Assembly: GCF_037572775.1 (NCBI RefSeq)
Contig: NZ_JBBHKA010000001.1
Span: 2,542,001-2,606,000 of the forward strand
Origin: Ramlibacter sp. PS4R-6
GTDB lineage: Bacteria > Pseudomonadota > Gammaproteobacteria > Burkholderiales > Burkholderiaceae_C
Direction of reading: 5' to 3'
Length of the DNA: 64,000 nucleotides
Within the stretch, counting starts at the first letter, position 1. The number at the start of each line of letters is the position of its first letter. Below the pieces are notes generated by a model. That model ran no database searches. It was not told where the DNA came from and saw only the letters and a program-made list of their open reading frames with translations. Below are positions 16,544 through 24,737 of the stretch, piece by piece. Made by a program: the position numbers and the translations under genes.

Positions 16544-17367
16544 CGCACCTGCACCGTCACCCGCAGGAAGGTCGCCGGGATCACCGTCTTGCCCGCCGTC
16601 GTGCTTTCGTTCTTGGCGTTGAAAAGCGCCTCCAGTTCGCGGCGCAGGTCTTCTTCCTTGCCGTTCTTCGCCGCCGCGTCGAACGCGTTCATCGTCGGCC
16701 CGTAGTAGCGGCGGAAGGTGTCGACCAGGTCCACCGGCGTGCCGTCGAAGCGGAAGGTGTACGTGTCCTTCACGCACGAGATGTCCTTCGACGAGACGCC
16801 CGCGGCGCCGAAGCGCTCGGCGACGTTCTGCTCCACACCCCAGGTCATGGGACTGATGAAGCCTTCGGGCGGCGGCGGCGAGTAGGCGGAGCTGATCTTC
16901 AGGACCTGCGCGACCAGCGTCGGGTCGCCGGGGATCCAGTTGCCCATCGTGATCTTGCCGCCGGGCTTGGTGACGCGCACCATTTCCTTGGCCACGTCGA
17001 AGGGCTTGGGCGCGAACATCGCGCCGAAGATGCTCACGACCTGGTCGAACGTCTTGTTCTCGATGCCCGCGAGGTTGCTCGCGTCGCCTTCCTGGAACGA
17101 GAGGTTGGCCAGGCCCGCATCCTTGGCGCGCTTGTTCCCCGCTTCGACGAGGTTGCGCGCGATGTCGACGCCGAGCACGTTGGCACCGAGCTTGGCGGCG
17201 GGCAGCGCGGTGGTGCCGTCGCCGCAACCCAGGTCCAGCACGTACTGCCCTGGCGCGATGCCGATGGCCTTCACGAGCGCCTCGCCGCTTTCGCGCATCG
17301 AAGCCGCGATGCGCGTGAAGTCGCCTTTCTCCCAGAGTGCCTTGTTGGGGTTGGCAGGTGCGTTCAT
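16540..17367 (-). CDS. Class I SAM-dependent methyltransferase
   Basis: A 275-residue cytoplasmic methyltransferase. Motif I VLDLGCGDGTTALPAAKLG, the acidic end of strand 2 (VLGVDIARN), EGDASNL and the strand-4 region (VVSIFGAMFAPKPFDVAKEM) are all clear, followed by VTKPGGKITMGNWIPGD. It resembles the UbiE-like Methyltransf_11/25 group; the substrate cannot be told from sequence. It converges with the RraA-like gene and is transcribed alone. Confidence 0.88.
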   Translation of the reverse strand: MNAPANPNKALWEKGDFTRIAASMRESGEALVKAIGIAPGQYVLDLGCGDGTTALPAAKLGANVLGVDIARNLVEAGNKRAKDAGLANLSFQEGDASNLAGIENKTFDQVVSIFGAMFAPKPFDVAKEMVRVTKPGGKITMGNWIPGDPTLVAQVLKISSAYSPPPPEGFISPMTWGVEQNVAERFGAAGVSSKDISCVKDTYTFRFDGTPVDLVDTFRRYYGPTMNAFDAAAKNGKEEDLRRELEALFNAKNESTTAGKTVIPATFLRVTVQVR

Positions 17368-17530
17368 GGCAGGGCTCCGATCGCGATGGGTTGTAGGGGG
17401 CGCCCAGCGTACGCCTTTCGTGTGCAGGCGTCATCCTTCATTTGCGGCCGAGCTGCAAACCTGCGCGTAAGGCCCGTTGACGCGCGCGCGAGGGGCCCGT
17501 TAGCCTGCGTGCAACCCACAAGGAGACTCC

Positions 17531-18505
17531 ATGCGCTTGCTGTCCAAGGCCCTCGTCGGCCTCGCGCTCGTCTGCAGCTCGGCCCTGTCGTTCGCGCAAA
17601 GCGCCGAGGCCGACTACCCCAACCGCCCCATCAAGTGGATCGTGCCGTACCCGCCGGGCGGCACCACCGACCTGCTGGCGCGCCTGATGGCCACGTGGCT
17701 GTCGGACCGGCTGAAGCAGCAGGTGATCGTGGACAACAAGCCGGGCGGCGGCAACAACATCGGCACGGAGCTGGCGATCAAGTCGCCGCCCGACGGCTAC
17801 ACCATCTTCCTGGTGAACCCGGCCAACGCGATCAACGCCACGCTGTACAAGAACCTCACGTTCAACTTCCTGAACGACCTGCAGCCCATCGCCGGCATCA
17901 TCCGCGTGCCCAACGTGCTGACCGTGCGCAAGGACTTCCCCGCGAAGACGGTGCCGGAGTTCATCGCCTACGCCAAGGCCAACCCGGGCAAGGTGAACAT
18001 GGCGTCGTCGGGCTCGGGCACTTCGGTGCACCTGTCGGGCGAGCTGTTCAAGTCGATGACCGGCATCGACATGAAGCACATCCCGTACAAGGGCGCGGGC
18101 CCGGCCACCACCGACCTGCTGGGCGGGCAGGTGGACCTGATCTTCGACAACATGCCGTCGATCATCAGCCACATCCGCGCCGGCAGCGTGCGTGCGCTGG
18201 GCGTGACCACCGCGCAGCCTTCGCCCGCGTTGCCCGGCATCCCCGCCATCGCCGAGACGGTGCCGGGCTACGAAGCCAGCGCGTGGTTCGGCGCGGCGGC
18301 GCCGAAGGGCACGCCTGCGTATGCGATCAACCGCATCAACCGCGAGATCAACGCCGCGCTGGCCGACCCTGGGATGCGCGAGAAACTCGCGAACCTGGGC
18401 GGTGTGCCCATCCCCGGCACGCCCGAGCAGTTCTGGGCCATCCACAAGATGGAGACCGAGAAGTGGGCGAAGGTGGTGCTGTCGTCGGGCGCGAAGGCGG
18501 AATAG
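17531..18505 (+). CDS. Bug-family (TctC-like) solute-binding protein 1
   Basis: 324-residue periplasmic receptor of the tripartite tricarboxylate transporter class. Signal peptide 1-24 (cleavage near SFAQS). Family landmarks: YPNRPIKWIVPYPPGGTTD, VIVDNKPGGGNNIGTELAIK, DGYTIFLVN, GSGTSVHLSGELFK, MKHIPYKGAGPATTDLLGGQ and LGVTTAQPSPALPGIP. Ligands of this family are mostly carboxylates. No TctA/TctB membrane genes are nearby, as is common for the many orphan Bug genes of Burkholderiales. The RraA-like gene upstream is a possible functional partner. Confidence 0.94.
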   Translation: MRLLSKALVGLALVCSSALSFAQSAEADYPNRPIKWIVPYPPGGTTDLLARLMATWLSDRLKQQVIVDNKPGGGNNIGTELAIKSPPDGYTIFLVNPANAINATLYKNLTFNFLNDLQPIAGIIRVPNVLTVRKDFPAKTVPEFIAYAKANPGKVNMASSGSGTSVHLSGELFKSMTGIDMKHIPYKGAGPATTDLLGGQVDLIFDNMPSIISHIRAGSVRALGVTTAQPSPALPGIPAIAETVPGYEASAWFGAAAPKGTPAYAINRINREINAALADPGMREKLANLGGVPIPGTPEQFWAIHKMETEKWAKVVLSSGAKAE

Positions 18506-18509
18506 CCCA

Positions 18510-18543
18510 AAAGACACTGGATCCCGGCCTGCGCCGGGATGAC
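18510..18543 (-). repeat. REP-like palindrome R1
   Basis: A 34-base unit related to GTC(A/G)TCCCGGCGCAGGCCGGGA plus CCAGTGTCTTT, read on the minus strand. The inner arms TCCCGGC and GCCGGGA form a hairpin. It fills the gap between the convergent Bug and EamA genes, where it may also end transcription. It is one of six related copies in the window. Confidence 0.85.
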
Positions 18544-18544
18544 A

Positions 18545-19405
18545 TCACCTGCGCTGCAAGGCCAGCGCCACGCCCGCCGCGCAGCACAGCATCGAGATCC
18601 ACTGCACGGGCCCCAGCGGCTCCTGCAGCACGATCGCGCCCGAGATCATCGCCACCACCGGCACCATCACCGTCGACAGGCCCGCGATGTTCGCGGGCAG
18701 CATGCTCGCCACGCTGAACCATGCGGCGTTGCCCACCGCCATCGGCACGAAGGTGATGTACGCGATGACGAGCACCGTCGTCATCGACGGCGTGTGCCAT
18801 TCGCCACCGCCTTGCGCCAATGCGACGAGCGTGATGGGAATGCTCGCGATCAGCAACTGCCAGCCGGTGGTGACCAGCGGCGAGCCGGGCAGGGGCTTGC
18901 GCTTGAGCATCTGCGTGCCCACGGCCCAGCCGATGCCTGCGAGCAGGCCCAGCGCAAAGCCCAATGGCGCCTTGGCGTACGCACTCATGCCGTTGATGAT
19001 CAACAGCAGCACGCCCGCAAAACCGATCACGAGCGCGAGCAGCACGCGCGGCGTGGGCCGCTGGCCGAACGCCATCCAGCCGATCAACGCCCCCCAGAAA
19101 GGCATGGTGAAGCCGAGGATCGCGGCCTGGCCCGAAGGGATGAGGATGGCCGCATAGCCGCTGGCGATGTTCCACACCACCAGGTAGGCCAGCGATGCCT
19201 GCAGCAGCGTCGGCCAATGTTCGCGGGGAATGCCCAGCGGAACACCGCGCACGCGCGCCAGCAACAGCAGTGCGGCACCGGCGCCCATCAACGAAACGCT
19301 GCGGAACGTCCACACCGACACTTCGCGCATCGCGATGGGGAAGAGCGGCCAGTTGGTGCCCCAGACGAGCGTGAGGATGACGAGAAGGGGAATGGCTTTG
19401 CGCAC
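18545..19405 (-). CDS. EamA/DMT-superfamily permease
   Basis: A 286-residue inner-membrane transporter with about ten predicted helices arranged as two EamA repeats (about 1-140 and 145-280). Typical segments: LVWGTNWPLFPIAMREVS in the first repeat, WGALIGWMAFGQRPTPRVLL at the end of the first, and AMISGAIVLQEPLGPVQWI in the second. Relatives export amino acids or other metabolites; the substrate here cannot be inferred. It stands alone on the minus strand. Confidence 0.9.
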   Translation of the reverse strand: MRKAIPLLVILTLVWGTNWPLFPIAMREVSVWTFRSVSLMGAGAALLLLARVRGVPLGIPREHWPTLLQASLAYLVVWNIASGYAAILIPSGQAAILGFTMPFWGALIGWMAFGQRPTPRVLLALVIGFAGVLLLIINGMSAYAKAPLGFALGLLAGIGWAVGTQMLKRKPLPGSPLVTTGWQLLIASIPITLVALAQGGGEWHTPSMTTVLVIAYITFVPMAVGNAAWFSVASMLPANIAGLSTVMVPVVAMISGAIVLQEPLGPVQWISMLCCAAGVALALQRR

Positions 19406-19457
19406 AACTGGCGCATTGTGCCGCGATGAACGCCCTCCGCCGAGAGGCGTTGGCGGG

Positions 19458-20051
19458 CTAGCCGCCAGGACCCTTGCGCGAATGCACTACCAATTCGATA
19501 AAAAACTCAAAAACTTCCTGAACGCTCTCCAGTATCAATTCGAGAATCACCTTGAGAGCTTGCTCATTTCGTCTTAGTGCAAGCAGCCCGGCCAAACAAA
19601 GTGCCATCAGGACGAACCAGCCGACCGAGATGTACTTGCAGATCTCTTTCCACGCAGGAATTCCCTCGTGATGCAGCCAGCGGGCGAAGGCGAGCATCAA
19701 CTCGAAAGCGAACTGAAGCAAGACGCCCACGAGAAGCAAGGCTATGGCCAGTCCGATGAGGACGCCCATGCTTTTCATGAACGCGCCCATGAGTTTCTCG
19801 AAAAGCGGTGTCTTCTCGTCCCCGATGGGATAAAAGAAGATCATTGCGAAGAACATGAACAAGCCGAATCCTTCGCCCAGCAACCCGCTGGATTTTTCGT
19901 AAAGGCTCGTATAGAGGCCTAGGCTGAAGGTGCCAAATGTGCCGAAGGCAAGGGCGGCTAGGTACGCAAGGCCAAGCAAAATCCAAGACGCAGCGGTAGC
20001 GATGCCGGTCGCTTTTTTCACATGCGCAAGTCCCCGGACGATGGCCTCCAT
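19458..20051 (-). CDS. Hypothetical membrane protein, AT-richer than neighbours
   Basis: 197 residues, function unknown. About four hydrophobic segments: around ATAASWILLGLAYLAALAFG, LFMFFAMIFFYPIG, VLIGLAIALLLVGVLLQFA and YISVGWFVLMALCLAGLLAL. A cytosolic C-terminal helix (VILELILESVQEVFEFFIEL) ends the protein. The ATG at 20051 follows GGAGGAGGG very closely; an in-frame ATG at 20129 would add 26 basic residues and is the alternative. Base composition is visibly lower in GC than the genes around it, suggesting transfer. Confidence 0.6.
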   Translation of the reverse strand: MEAIVRGLAHVKKATGIATAASWILLGLAYLAALAFGTFGTFSLGLYTSLYEKSSGLLGEGFGLFMFFAMIFFYPIGDEKTPLFEKLMGAFMKSMGVLIGLAIALLLVGVLLQFAFELMLAFARWLHHEGIPAWKEICKYISVGWFVLMALCLAGLLALRRNEQALKVILELILESVQEVFEFFIELVVHSRKGPGG

Positions 20052-20174
20052 CCCTCCTCCAATCTGGGGGTGCCAGACAAAAATACTGCGCTGCAAGCGG
20101 TTCGTTCTAATGTCTCGCAATCTAGCCATTAGCGATCCCGGTCGCAAGCTTTTTGTGGCTCCAAAATCGCCAAC

Positions 20175-20834
20175 ATGCTCCGCATTGCCCTGATCCACGC
20201 CACGCCGCTGTCCATCGAGCCGATCAACGCCGCTTTCGCGCAGCTGTGGCCCGAAGCCGAACGTATGCATCTGCTGGACGATTCACTGTCGCGCGACCGG
20301 CAGCGCGACGGCGAGCTCACGCCGGCGATGACGCAGCGCTTCGTCACGCTGGCCACCTACGCCAAGGGCACGGGCGCCGACGCGATCCTCTTCACCTGCT
20401 CCGCTTTCGGCCCGGCCATCGACGAGGCGGGCAGGGCGGTGGGCATCCCCACGCTCAAGCCCAATGAAGCGATGTTCGAGCAGGCGCTGGGGATGGGCCG
20501 AAGGTTGGCGCTGGTAGCCACCTTCGCGCCTTCGATAGATTCGATGGCCCCCGAGATCGAACAGATGGCGCGCGAACGCAAGCAGGCCATCGACCTGCAA
20601 ACCGTGCATGTGCCCGGCGCGATGGACGACCTGGCCGCCGGCCGCGCCGACGAACACCACCGCAAGATCGCCGATGCCGTCGCTCAGCTGGCGGACCGCG
20701 ACGCCGTGATGCTGGCGCAGTTCTCTATGTCGGGTGCGCAGCCAGCGGCCCAGGCCCGGACAAGCTGCCCGATCCTGACGAGCCCTGCTTGCGCGGTGGC
20801 GGCGCTTCGTCGGCGGATGGCAGGCGCAGCGTGA
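20175..20834 (+). CDS. Asp/Glu/hydantoin racemase superfamily protein
   Basis: A 219-residue member of the aspartate/glutamate racemase superfamily. Recognisable: IALIHATPLSIEPI at the start, ADAILFTCSAFGPAIDEA with a catalytic-position Cys, IPTLKPNEAMFEQAL, LALVATFAPSIDSM and the C-terminal LAQFSMSGAQ ... CPILTSPACAVAALR, which is typical of the family end. Relatives racemise amino acids or hydantoins or decarboxylate malonates; the substrate is not evident. Its last 110 bases overlap the convergent kinase gene on the other strand, and the conserved C-terminal motif indicates that this coding is real. Confidence 0.85.
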   Translation: MLRIALIHATPLSIEPINAAFAQLWPEAERMHLLDDSLSRDRQRDGELTPAMTQRFVTLATYAKGTGADAILFTCSAFGPAIDEAGRAVGIPTLKPNEAMFEQALGMGRRLALVATFAPSIDSMAPEIEQMARERKQAIDLQTVHVPGAMDDLAAGRADEHHRKIADAVAQLADRDAVMLAQFSMSGAQPAAQARTSCPILTSPACAVAALRRRMAGAA

Positions 20835-22383
20835 ACTCGGCGCCCGCGCCCAGCTGCGAGCGCGCGCGCACGCTGCCGCCGTGCTTTTCCATGATGCGGC
20901 GCACGTTGGCCAGGCCCATGCCCGTGCCCTCGAACTCCGCCGCCGTGTGCAGCCGCTCGAAGGGGCGGAAGAGCCGCACCGCGTGCGTCATGTCGAAGCC
21001 CACGCCGTTGTCGCGCACGCGCACGTCGTAGCGGTCGGGCGGGTGCGGCACGGCGTCGATCGAGATCACCGTGTCGCGCTGGTGGCGCGTGTACTTCACC
21101 GCGTTGGACAGCAGGTTGATGAACGCCAGCAGCAGCAGCGACGCGTCGCCGTGCACCGCGGGCAGCGGGGCGATGCGCCACTCGATGTAGCGCGACTCGG
21201 TGGCCATCACGGCGCTGCGCGCCTCGCCCACCACCTGGTTCAGGTCCACCCGCGCCATGCTCACCTGCGATTGCCCCAGGCGCGCGAACTCCAGCAGCGC
21301 GCGGATCATGCGCTTGGCCGTCGCGGCGGCGGCGGTGATCTTGCCGAGGTTCACGACGTCGGCCGCGGGCATGCGGTCGGCGTTGCGCTGCATCACCTGC
21401 GAGAACGCGGCGATGGTCGTCAGCGGCTGCTGCAGGTCGTGCGCCAGGCTGCCGGCAAAGGCCTGCAGGTCGCGGTTGGCCAGCTCCAGGTCGGACATCG
21501 TCACTTCCAGCGCCTCGGACTTCTCGGCCAGCAGCTTGTTGCTTTCGGCCAGGCGCGCATAGAGCGAGCCGTTCTCAAGTAGCAGCACCGCCAGCACGAA
21601 GCCGTTGGCGAGCAGCCCGTAGATGCGGCCCGAATACCAGCCCAGGTCGAAGCGGCCGCCATTGAGCACCGAGGCCAGCGCCGTCTCGGCCGACCACACG
21701 CACAGCACCACCATCAGCCACAGGTCCAGCACCGTGTGCGGCGGGCGGCGCCAGATGGCGGCCAGCGCCAGGAGGCCCAGCACCCAGGTGATGACCGCGA
21801 CGACGATCTTGCCCGGCGCGTCGGTGTTGCCGGCCATGATGGGCGGCAGGATGTCGTGCAAGGCCGTGGCCACCAGCACCATCGCCGCAGCGAGCGCGAT
21901 GGCCGACACGGCCGCGGCGTACACCGCCAGGCGCACGCTGCCACCCAGCGTGTGCTGCTGGCCGTTGGGCTTGAGCATGGCGTAGCCGATGACGAACAGC
22001 GGGAAGCCCGCGTGCCAGAAGTAGTAGATCCACGCCGTCGTCTGCCCGCCGCCGCCGATCACGCCCTGCGGGCCGAACAGGCCCGGGAAGCTCAAGGTGT
22101 GCGACGTGGCCATCAGCGCGTTGAAGATGTAGCCGGCCGCCAGCAGGATGAGGCCGCGGTTGCGCAGGATGCGGAACTGCCCGAGCAGCAGCACCGCGGT
22201 GATCATGTCGAAGATGACCAGCGCCGACTGGTAGATGGGAAGGAACGCGGGCACCTGCGCCAGCGGCAGCCTGGCGAAAGGCGCGGCGGCGGCAAACACC
22301 ACCAGCGACACGAGCACGGCAAGCAGCGCGGCCTTGCGATGCGAGGACGCGGGCTGCAGCGTGGAAACGAAGCTCCCGTTCAT
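20725..22383 (-). CDS. MASE4 membrane histidine kinase
   Basis: A 552-residue sensor kinase. A multi-helix membrane domain of MASE4 type spans about 15-275 (PIYQSALVIFDMITAVLLLG, SFPGLFGPQGVIGGG, ILPPIMAGNTDAPGK, GWYSGRIYGLLANGFVL). A coiled coil (about 275-305) leads to HisKA with H315 in SLAHDLQQPLTT and HATPase with NAVKYT, DNGVGFDM and GTGMGLANVRRIMEKHGG. No receiver is attached. Its last 36 codons read a Ser/Gly/Pro tail antisense to the racemase C-terminus and look non-conserved. The sensor half is closely related to the gene at 31111-33261 and the kinase half to the gene at 29646-30731. Confidence 0.92.
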   Translation of the reverse strand: MNGSFVSTLQPASSHRKAALLAVLVSLVVFAAAAPFARLPLAQVPAFLPIYQSALVIFDMITAVLLLGQFRILRNRGLILLAAGYIFNALMATSHTLSFPGLFGPQGVIGGGGQTTAWIYYFWHAGFPLFVIGYAMLKPNGQQHTLGGSVRLAVYAAAVSAIALAAAMVLVATALHDILPPIMAGNTDAPGKIVVAVITWVLGLLALAAIWRRPPHTVLDLWLMVVLCVWSAETALASVLNGGRFDLGWYSGRIYGLLANGFVLAVLLLENGSLYARLAESNKLLAEKSEALEVTMSDLELANRDLQAFAGSLAHDLQQPLTTIAAFSQVMQRNADRMPAADVVNLGKITAAAATAKRMIRALLEFARLGQSQVSMARVDLNQVVGEARSAVMATESRYIEWRIAPLPAVHGDASLLLLAFINLLSNAVKYTRHQRDTVISIDAVPHPPDRYDVRVRDNGVGFDMTHAVRLFRPFERLHTAAEFEGTGMGLANVRRIMEKHGGSVRARSQLGAGAEFTLRLPSADEAPPPRKQGSSGSGSLSGPGPLAAHPT

Positions 22384-22522
22384 CGACCGTTGCGGCCGAT
22401 GCCCGGGCTTATGCGCCCGTGGCTTCAGCCTCCCTGTTCATCCGAAAATTCATAGTAGGCTGATTTGCCGCGCAGTTCCACCATGGCGTCGTGCATTAGT
22501 TGGCACATCGCCACGCATTTCC

Positions 22523-22575
22523 CCCCAATTGGGGAATACCTTCTTCTGCCCCGGATACCGCGAATTGCGGATACC
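22523..22575. promoter_or_regulatory. Palindrome and direct repeats in front of the Ldh-family gene
   Basis: The 216-base gap between divergent genes holds a perfect palindrome CCCCAATTGGGG (22523-22534) and two direct repeats CGGATACC (22552-22559 and 22568-22575, 16 bp apart); GGGAATACC at 22532-22540 is a third imperfect relative. The set ends 25 bases before the ATG at 22600. This looks like an operator region, but no binding protein can be named. Confidence 0.4.
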
Positions 22576-22599
22576 TCGCGGCGCGACCCAGAATCGAGG

Positions 22600-23658
22600 A
22601 TGAGCAGCCCCCGCACCAGCGTCGCGCAATTGCGCGGCTTCATCACCGCCTGCCTCGAGCGCCTGGGCCTGCCGCCCGACGAAGCCGCCACCTGCGGGCG
22701 CCTGATGGCTGACGCCGAAGCCCAGGGCTCCGACGGGCACGGCGTCATCCGCCTGATGCCTTACGCGCGCCGCATCCGCGCCGGCGGCATGAACCTGCAC
22801 CCGAAAATCCGTATCGCGAAGGAGAAGGCCGCAATGGCCCTCATCGACGGCGACAACGGCATGGGCCACCTGGTGATGTCGCGCGCCGCGCAGGTCGCGA
22901 TCGAGAAGGCGAAGAACTGCGGCGTGGCCTGGGTAGGCGCGCAGCATTCCAACCATGCCGGGCCCGCGTCGCTGTATGCGCGCATGGCGCTGGAGCACGG
23001 GATGATCGGCCTGTACTTCGCGGTGGGCAACGCCAACCACCTGCCGCCGTGGGGCGGCACCGACATGCTGCTGTCGACCAACCCGATCGCCTGCGCCATC
23101 CCCGCGGGCGACGAGCCGCCCATCGTGCTGGACATGGCCACCACCGTTGCGGCCTACGGCAAGGTGAAGGCCAAGGCGCAGCGGGGCGAGCAGATGCCGG
23201 TGGGCTGGATGATCGACCGCAACGGCCAGCCGCTGACGGACCCCAAGCGCGCGGGCGAGGGCTTCCTGCTGCCCATCGGCGACTACAAGGGCTACGGCCT
23301 GGCGCTGGTGGTGGGCATCCTGGCCGGCACGCTGAACGGCGCGGCCATGGGCAGCGAGACCATCGACTTCAACGCCGACGACGTGACGCACACCAACACT
23401 GGCCAGGCGATCTGCGTGATCGACCCCGACGCGTTCGGCGAAGGCGAGGCCTTCAAGCGCAAGGTGGACCAGCTGATCCGCGAGATGCGCGGCAGCGCCC
23501 GCATGCCGGGCGTGGACCGCATCTGGCTGCCGGGCGAGCAGAGCCACGAGAAGCGCTTGCGGCACGAGCGCGAGGGCATCTCTCTCCCCACGGCTCTCCT
23601 CACGCAACTCGACGATTTCGCCCGCGGCCTGGGTGTACAACCCCTCCCACGCACCTAG
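22600..23658 (+). CDS. Ldh-family (malate/L-sulfolactate/ureidoglycolate type) dehydrogenase
   Basis: 352-residue NAD(P)-dependent 2-hydroxyacid dehydrogenase of the LDH2/MDH2 family, which is unrelated to classical LDH. Landmarks: GSDGHGVIRLMPYARRI with the catalytic His, NGMGHLVMSRAAQ, WVGAQHSNHAGPASLYA, STNPIACAIP, VLDMATTVAAYGKVK and GDYKGYGLALVVGILAG. Residues for a specific substrate cannot be read by eye. The ATG at 22600 (MSSPRTSVAQL) follows GAGGA; upstream in-frame sequence is not conserved-looking. A Bug receptor follows 52 bases later, so the pair probably imports and oxidises one carboxylate. Confidence 0.9.
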   Translation: MSSPRTSVAQLRGFITACLERLGLPPDEAATCGRLMADAEAQGSDGHGVIRLMPYARRIRAGGMNLHPKIRIAKEKAAMALIDGDNGMGHLVMSRAAQVAIEKAKNCGVAWVGAQHSNHAGPASLYARMALEHGMIGLYFAVGNANHLPPWGGTDMLLSTNPIACAIPAGDEPPIVLDMATTVAAYGKVKAKAQRGEQMPVGWMIDRNGQPLTDPKRAGEGFLLPIGDYKGYGLALVVGILAGTLNGAAMGSETIDFNADDVTHTNTGQAICVIDPDAFGEGEAFKRKVDQLIREMRGSARMPGVDRIWLPGEQSHEKRLRHEREGISLPTALLTQLDDFARGLGVQPLPRT

Positions 23659-23663
23659 TGCTT

Positions 23664-23697
23664 GTCGTCCCGGCGCAGGCCGGGACCCAGTGTCTTT
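23664..23697 (+). repeat. REP-like palindrome R2
   Basis: GTCGTCCCGGCGCAGGCC followed by GGGACCCAGTGTCTTT, on the plus strand. It lies within the 52-base space between the Ldh-family gene and its Bug receptor gene, inside a presumed operon, where the hairpin could stabilise the upstream message. Confidence 0.85.
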
Positions 23698-23710
23698 CCG
23701 GAGTCCCCCC

Positions 23711-24670
23711 ATGAAGATCGCCACCTTCCTCGTCACCACGGCCTTGGCCCTCTCGGCCCACGCGCAATCCGCCTACCCCACCAAACCCATCAAGGTCATC
23801 GTCCCCCTGGCCGCCGGCTCCGCCGTCGACAACGCCGCCCGCATCGTCACCGAGAAGATGGCGCGCAACATGGGCGTGGGCATCGTCATCGAGAACCAGC
23901 CCGGCGCCGCGGGCCTGATCGGCGCGGGCAACGTGGCCAAGGCCGCGCCCGACGGCTACACGCTGGGCGGCTTCAACGACAGCATCATGACCATGGTGCC
24001 CAACATGACGCCGAAGATGCCGTGGGACATCACGAAGGACTTCGAGCCCATCTCGCTGGTGGCCACGGTGGAGTGGGGCCTGGTGGTGAACGCGCAGGCC
24101 CCCGAGAAGACGGCCGCCGACCTGATCGCGGCCGCGAAGAAGGAGCCGGGCAAGATCAACTACGGCTCGGGCGGCAACGGCAGCCCGCAGCACATCGCGA
24201 TGGCGCTTCTCGCCAGCCAGGCCGGCATCCAGATGCAGCACGTGCCCTACAAGGGCGCCACGCAGGCGGCGGTGGGCGTGGGCGCGGGCGAGGTGCTGAC
24301 GGCCATGCAGGGCATCAGCACCGTGAAGTCGCTGATCCAGGCGGGCAAGGTGCGGCTGATCGGCGTGACGACGCCGCGGCGCATGGCGCAGTTCCCCGAC
24401 GTGCCGACGGTGGGCGAGTCGGGGTTGCCGGGGTTCGAGTTCAACTCGTGGTTTGCCTTGATGGCGCCGGCGGGGACGCCGAAGGAGATCACGGCGCGGC
24501 TGGCGCAGGAGGTGAAGAAGGCGCTGGAGGACCCGGAGGTGAAGGCGAAGCTGGATGCGCAGGGGCTTACGCCGCGGGGGACGAGCCCGGAGGAACTAGG
24601 TATCGCCACGAAAGGGCAGTTGGCGAAGTATGGGGAGTTGATTCGGAGGAATGGGATAACGGCGGAGTGA
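23711..24670 (+). CDS. Bug-family (TctC-like) solute-binding protein 2
   Basis: 319-residue periplasmic receptor. Signal peptide MKIATFLVTTALALSAHAQS; then YPTKPIKVIVPLAAGSAVDN, IENQPGAAGLIGAGNVAKA, DGYTLGGFN, GSGGNGSPQHIAMALLASQ, VPYKGATQAAVGVGAGEV and FPDVPTVGESGLPGFEF. The ATG at 23711 is set by the signal peptide. It follows the Ldh-family gene across a REP-like repeat and likely delivers that enzyme's substrate. No TctA or TctB is present locally. Confidence 0.94.
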   Translation: MKIATFLVTTALALSAHAQSAYPTKPIKVIVPLAAGSAVDNAARIVTEKMARNMGVGIVIENQPGAAGLIGAGNVAKAAPDGYTLGGFNDSIMTMVPNMTPKMPWDITKDFEPISLVATVEWGLVVNAQAPEKTAADLIAAAKKEPGKINYGSGGNGSPQHIAMALLASQAGIQMQHVPYKGATQAAVGVGAGEVLTAMQGISTVKSLIQAGKVRLIGVTTPRRMAQFPDVPTVGESGLPGFEFNSWFALMAPAGTPKEITARLAQEVKKALEDPEVKAKLDAQGLTPRGTSPEELGIATKGQLAKYGELIRRNGITAE

Positions 24671-24737
24671 GGTGTTGCCCATCAGGAGTGGGGCGCATAA
24701 CATTCGTCCCGGAAATAGAGGGGGCAAAGGGGGGAGG

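Noticed and set aside
24672..24737. Longer start for the AT-rich TPR protein
   Set aside because: The added residues are Gly/Arg-rich and would bury the signal peptide; the strong ribosome site precedes the ATG at 24738.
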